NCBI RefSeq assembly: GCF_963678635.1
Contig: NC_087065.1
Span: 73,107,345 to 73,171,344 of the forward strand
Source of the DNA: Symsagittifera roscoffensis
Taxonomy: Eukaryota > Xenacoelomorpha > Acoela > Convolutidae
Length of the DNA stretch: 64,000 nucleotides
Reading direction: 5' to 3'
Shown: positions 62,933-64,000 of the stretch, one piece after another
How positions within the stretch are numbered: position 1 is the stretch's first letter
Layout: the number at the start of each line of letters is the position of its first letter
Made by a program: the position numbers and the translations under genes
Notes under the pieces: model-generated
Told to the model about the DNA's origin: nothing
The model's input: only the letters and a program-made list of their open reading frames with translations
Database searches by the model: none

Positions 62933-64000
62933 TGTTATTCACTTCAACAACATCCAAAAAAAGATCGCGGGTTGAAAGCGATGAAAACGGGTGAATTTTT
63001 TGCTGATTTGAAAAAATCTTGGAAAACGAGTAGGATACAGATCAGCTACGAGATGAGCTGAAAGCCTGTTAACACTTCTTGACAGATACCGAGATGGAAG
63101 TGGACGCCACAAAATTTTCAATTTTCATTTTTCAAAACTAGATCCTAATCTAGTTAATGAAAAACTGGATCAAGTCTTTGAAAAACTTGATTGTGCAGCA
63201 AAAATCAACATTGCCTTGGGATTTGTGTTACGTAATATAGAAACGGGCAATTATCTCTAACTCTCCGCTCATAAAAAAAACTTGGATCGGGAAGCATGAA
63301 CCCATATCAGTGTAAATTTTATTGAATTTGCTTGACAAAGCCATATTTTTGTGTGACAAAGATCCACAGACCCTCACTATTGACTTAGTGGCAAACTTGG
63401 AATTGTTGGCGGAGAAAAATAAAGCCGAATTGCGATCAAAGTTTCTAAAAATTGAAAATAACATCAAAAAGCGGCTACACACTATTTTCAGCATCCTTTA
63501 TGAACGAGGCAGTTTCAATAAGAGTGAAGCAAGAGAGTACGAAGACGAATGTATCGAGAATGAGGAAGAAACAGACGCATCCACTCACTTTCTCAGGATT
63601 CAAAAGAAACAATTGATTGGTTTGATGCAACATCTAGAGAGATACACCAATACTCTACCAGTATTTGGATTCAACAGTGGTCGGTATAATATAAACCTCA
63701 TTAAATAATACCTCATTCCCTAGCTTATCAACGAAAAAGATATTGAACCTTCAGTTATCAAGAAAGCAAACAACTTTGTTTCCTTCAAATTTGGAGATGT
63801 TCAGCTGCTGAACATTATGAAGTTTTGGGGTGGAGCTACTACTTTAGACTCTTTTCTAAAAGCTTACAAAGCAAGTGAGATGGAAGGATGCTTTCCATAC
63901 GAGTGGTTCGATACTCCCAACAAGCTTGATGAACAACAACTACCCTCGCATGATGACTTTTACAGCAAACTGAAGAAAAGCAAACCTCTTGATAAAGAAT
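62932..64000 (+). pseudogene. polB copy H (exonuclease part), runs off the window
   Basis: Begins inside the third zinc finger (SYYSLQQH-equivalent region). The KIN-ALGFVLRNIETGN region is frameshifted. The 63,322-63,708 frame has FLCDKDPQTLTIDLVANLEL, LYERGSFNKSEAREYEDECI and NTLPVFGFNSGRYNINLIK, where the Exo II Asp is replaced by Asn. It continues out of frame to FWGGATTLDSFLKAYKASEM, FPYEWFDTPNKLDEQQL, SHDDFYSKLKKSKPLDKE at the window end. It may extend into polymerase motifs outside. Confidence 0.8.

Overview
This looks like a nuclear genomic window from an invertebrate animal. It is AT-rich, with GT-AG introns, long intergenic stretches and abundant eukaryotic transposable elements. It holds two recognisable host genes in about 64 kb. 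A basal metazoan such as a cnidarian fits the mix of element families (non-LTR elements, Ty3-like element with extra domains, type-B DNA polymerase elements), but the sequence alone does not fix the taxon.

Layout. (1) 1-7.9 kb: a tandem pair of a 722-bp segment, each copy carrying a small terminal-inverted-repeat element (TGTTCCGACC ends), then a decayed non-LTR retrotransposon on the + strand (3.15-6.92 kb). (2) 7.9-19.1 kb, minus strand: a multi-exon BAZ1-family gene (ACF1/WSTF-like chromatin remodeller subunit). Seven exons join with consistent phase and encode a Lys/Glu-rich region, DDT, WHIM-type motifs, two PHD fingers, a divergent bromodomain and an acidic tail. The N-terminal WAC exon(s) are not seen. 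Its introns carry satellites, small TIR elements, a perfect arm-swapped inverted repeat and a tRNA-like remnant. (3) 20.87-24.42 kb: a large imperfect palindrome, then a second non-LTR element with endonuclease, RT and a CCHC tail, broken by frameshifts. (4) 25.2-25.95 kb: short tandem satellite. (5) 26.34-27.17 kb, minus strand: an intact single-exon SCO1/SCO2 gene (copper delivery to cytochrome c oxidase). (6) 28.35-42.13 kb: a less AT-rich block, all coding traces on the minus strand. A Ty3/Gypsy integrase is followed by an acidic ORF, an OARD1/Poa1-like macrodomain, a candidate 262-bp LTR, and about 10 kb of decayed polyprotein with two SGNH-hydrolase-like segments and an internal tandem duplication. 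(7) 42.13-64 kb: a dense patchwork of at least eight broken copies of a virus-like/Maverick-like type-B DNA polymerase gene (+). They are interleaved with copies of a small unknown minus-strand ORF, called ORF X here, and with arrays of CCAATCAGA motifs, and are amplified as nested tandem duplications of roughly 1.0, 1.97, 2.5 and 3.8 kb.

How it fits together. The host genes act in unrelated processes: nucleosome spacing and chromatin, and mitochondrial respiratory-chain assembly. The rest is mobile DNA at different stages of decay. The two most unusual parts are the Ty3-like block that couples an integrase with a macrodomain and an SGNH-bearing giant polyprotein, and the polB array, where ORF X and polB diverge from a shared CCAAT-rich, promoter-like interval that recurs in many copies. 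No polB copy seen here keeps the catalytic DTDS motif, and several share identical lesions, so the array spread after the gene died or by passive segmental duplication.
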